Notes under the pieces: model-generated
Databases searched by the model: none
What the model saw: only the letters and a program-made list of their open reading frames with translations
What the model was told of the DNA's origin: nothing
In this document: one piece after another, positions 61,075 through 64,000 of the stretch
Layout: the number at the start of each line of letters is the position of its first letter
How positions within the stretch are numbered: the first letter of the stretch is position 1
Assembly: GCA_022414725.1 (NCBI GenBank)
Contig: CM039467.1
Location: 10,461,766-10,525,765, forward strand
Direction of reading: 5' to 3'
Length of the DNA: 64,000 nucleotides
Origin: Microglena sp. YARC
Taxonomy: Eukaryota > Chlorophyta > Chlorophyceae > Chlamydomonadales > Chlamydomonadaceae
Translations under genes and position numbers: made by a program

Positions 61075-63999
61075 TAAATAGTGCGCCTCATTACATGGTG
61101 TGAGGTTGAGGGGGACAGCCCGTTGCTTGCACTGGGGCCAACCACCAAGCCACACACTAATGCATACATATATAGTGCGCCTGAAAACGAGGTGTGAGGT
61201 TAAGGGGGAACAACCCATTGCTCGCACTGAGGCCAACCACCAAGCCACACAATAATACATACATATATAGTGTGCGCCTCATTACATGGTGTGAGGTTGA
61301 GGGGGACAGCCCGTTGCTTGCACTGGGGCCAACCACCAAGCCACACACTAATGCATACATATATAGTGCGCCTGAAAACGAGGTGTGAGGTTAAGGGGGA
61401 ACAACCCATTGCTCGCACTGAGGCCAACCACCAAGCCACACACTAATACATACATATATAGTGTGCGCCTCATTACATGGTGTGAGGTTGAGGGGGACAG
61501 CCCGTTGCTTGCACTGGGGCCAACCACCAAGCCACACACTAATGCATACATATATAGTGTGCCTGAAAACGAGGTGTGAGGTTGAGGGGGAACAACCCAT
61601 TGCTCGCACTGAGGCCAACCACCAAGCCACACACTAATACATACATATATAGTGTGCGCCTCATTACATGGTGTGAGGTTGAGGGGGACAGCCCGTTGCT
61701 TGCACTGGGGCCAACCACCAAGCCACACACTAATGCATACATATATAGTGCACCTGAAAACGAGGTGTGAGGTTGAGGGGGAACAACCCATTGCTCGCAC
61801 TGAGGCCAACCACCAAGCCACAAACTAATACATACATATATAGTGCGCCTCATTACATGGTGTGAGGTTGAGGGGGACAGCCCGTTGCTTGCACTGGGGC
61901 CAACCACCAAGCCACACACTAATACATACATATCTAGTGTGCGCCTCATTACATGGTGTGAGGTTGAGGGGGACAGCCCGTTGCTTGCACTGGGGCCAAC
62001 CACCAAGCCACACACTAATACATACATATATAGTGTGCGCCTCATTACATGGTGTGAGGTTGAGGGGGACAGCCCGTTGCTTGCACTGGGGCCAACACCA
62101 CACAAGCACACACTAATACATACATATATAGTGCGCCTCATTACATGGTGTGAGGTTGAGGGGGACAGCCTGTTGCTTGCACTGGGGCCAACCACCAAGC
62201 CACACACTAATACATACATATCTAGTGTGCGCCTCATTACATGGTGTGAGGTTGAGGGGGACAGCCCGTTGCTTGCACTGGGGCCAACCACCAAGCCACA
62301 CACTAATACATACATATATAGTGCGCCTCATTACATGGTGTGAGGTTGAGGGGGACAGCCCGTTGCTTGCACTGGGGCCAACCACCAAGCCACACACTAA
62401 TACATACATATATAGTGCGCCTCATTACATGGTGTGAGGTTGAGGGGGACAGCCCGTTGCTTGCACTGGGGCCAACCACCAAGCCACACACTAATACATA
62501 CATATATAGTGCGCCTCATTACATGTGTGAGGTTGAGGGGGACAGCCCGTTGCTTGCACTGGGGCCAACCACCAAGCCACACACTAATACATACTATATA
62601 TAGTGCAGCCTCATTACATGGTGTGAGGTTGAGGGGGACAGCCCGTTGCTTGCACTGGGGCCAACCACCAAGCCACACACTAATACATACATATATAGTG
62701 TGCGCCTCATTACATGGTGTGAGGTTGAGGGGGACAGCCCGTTGCTTGCACTGGGGCCAACCACCAAGCCACACACTAATACATACATATATAGTGCGCC
62801 TCATTACATGGTGTGAGGTTGAGGGGGACAGCCCGTTGCTTGCACTGGGGCCAACCACCAAGCCACACACTAATACATACATATCTAGTGTGCGCCTCAT
62901 TACATGGTGTGAGGTTGAGGGGGACAGCCCGTTGCTTGCACTGGGGCCAACCACCAAGCCACACACTAATACATACATATCTAGTGTGCGCCTTGCATTA
63001 ATACATACATATCTGGTGTGAGGTTCGAGGGGACAGCGTTGCTTGCACTGGGCAACCACCAAGCCACACACTAATACATACATATCTAGTGTGCGCCTCA
63101 TTACATGGTGTGAGGTTGAGGGGGACAGCCCGTTGCTTGCACTGGGGCCAACCACCAAGCCACACACTAATACATACATATCTTGTGCGCCTCATTACAT
63201 GGTGTGAGGTTGAGGGGGGGCCCGTTGCTTGCACTGGGGCCCATACATTATCTAGTGGCGCCCTCATTACATGGTGGTGAGGTTGAGGGGGACCCCGTTG
63301 CTTGCACTGGGGCCAACCACCAAGCCACACACACTAATACATACATATCTAGTGCGCCTCATTACATGGTGTGTGAGGTTGAGGGGGACAGCCCGTTGCT
63401 TGCACTGGGGCCAACCACCAAGCCACACACTAATACATACATATATAGTGCGCCCGTTGCTTGCATTACATGGTGCGCATGGTGTGAGGTTGAGGGGGAC
63501 AGCCCGTTGCTTGCACTGGGGCCAACCAACCAAGCCACACACTAATACATACATATAGTGTGCGCCTCATTACATGGTGTGAGGTTGAGGGGACACAGCC
63601 CGTTGCTTGCATGGGGCCAACCACCAAGCCACACACTAATACATACATATCTAGTGTGCGCCTCATTACATGGTGTGAGGTTGAGGGGGACAGCCCGTTG
63701 CTTGCACTGGGGCCAACCACCAAGCCACACACTAAAATACATACATATATAATGCGCCTATTACATGTGTGGGTGAGGGGACAGCCTCACTTATACATGG
63801 TGTGAGGTTGAGGGGGACAGCCCGTTGCTTTGCAACTGGGGCCCCAACCACCACAGCCATGGTGTGTCACACTAATACATACATATCTAGTGCGCCTCAT
63901 TACATTGGTGTGAGGTTGAGGGGGACAGCCCGTTGCTTGCACTGGGGCCAACCACCAAGCCACAACACTAATACATACATACTAGTATCTCATTACATG
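61075..63999. repeat. ~95-bp satellite, about 30 monomers, runs off the window
   Basis: Monomer A: GTGCGCCTCATTACATGGTG, TGAGGTTGAGGGGGACAGCC, CGTTGCTTGCACTGGGGCCA and ACACACTAATACATACATAT. From 61075 to about 61840 A alternates with monomer B (CCTGAAAACGAGGTGTGAGG and ACAACCCATTGCTCGCACTG), giving a ~190-bp higher-order repeat of four units; after that only A is seen. From about 62990 on, copies carry many indels and truncations. Long open frames on both strands are artefacts. Confidence 0.97.
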
Positions 64000-64000
64000 G

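Noticed and set aside
61539..63179. Open frames of up to 260 codons on both strands
   Set aside because: They are produced by the 95-bp satellite and are identical from unit to unit.

Overview
The window is nuclear DNA of a eukaryote. It holds four protein genes, all on the minus strand and all split by GT-AG introns, mostly 1-5 kb long. The uroporphyrinogen decarboxylase resembles the plastid type, and its first coding segment looks like a transit peptide, so the organism is most likely an alga with a large, repeat-filled genome. The exact lineage cannot be read from this sequence. The uniformly GT-AG introns argue weakly against a dinoflagellate.

Layout, left to right: 1-4.9 kb has no recognised gene, only micro- and minisatellites and repeat fragments. 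5.6-15.6 kb is a BAR-domain membrane-curvature protein. 15.6-20.2 kb is intergenic, with a CpG-rich stretch, a tRNA-derived SINE and tandem repeats. 20.3-31.1 kb is uroporphyrinogen decarboxylase (tetrapyrrole pathway), with CpG-rich non-repetitive DNA upstream to about 33.5 kb. 35.2-46.8 kb is a Rossmann-fold NADP oxidoreductase related to F420-dependent NADP reductases. 48.0-56.1 kb is a secretory-pathway FKBP peptidyl-prolyl isomerase ending in KKEL. 57-61 kb is a cluster of SINEs and repeats with a fragment of a second FKBP-like gene. 61.1-64.0 kb is a ~95-bp satellite running off the window. The genes share no pathway, so this is ordinary eukaryotic gene order rather than an operon.

The most striking signal is that most introns are filled by tandem copies of the adjoining exon edge together with its splice site. 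Copies of an exon's 5' end plus acceptor lie upstream of the true exon. Copies of an exon's 3' end plus donor lie downstream. This occurs at more than a dozen exon boundaries in all four genes, and also past the stop codons of two of them. It suggests that intron growth here is driven by repeated tandem duplication across exon-intron junctions, leaving rows of decoy splice sites. Exon coordinates were derived by eye from reading frame, splice dinucleotides and intron phase. The phases agree at every junction proposed, except for a frameshift near the UROD start and damage to one oxidoreductase exon.

Mobile DNA includes five copies of a TA-flanked palindromic MITE, two hAT-like MITEs with 8-bp target duplications, several tRNA-headed SINE copies and a LINE 3' fragment with a short-repeat tail. 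A dispersed repeat also appears to be the source of the right-end satellite. Indel density in several arrays suggests uncorrected long-read errors.
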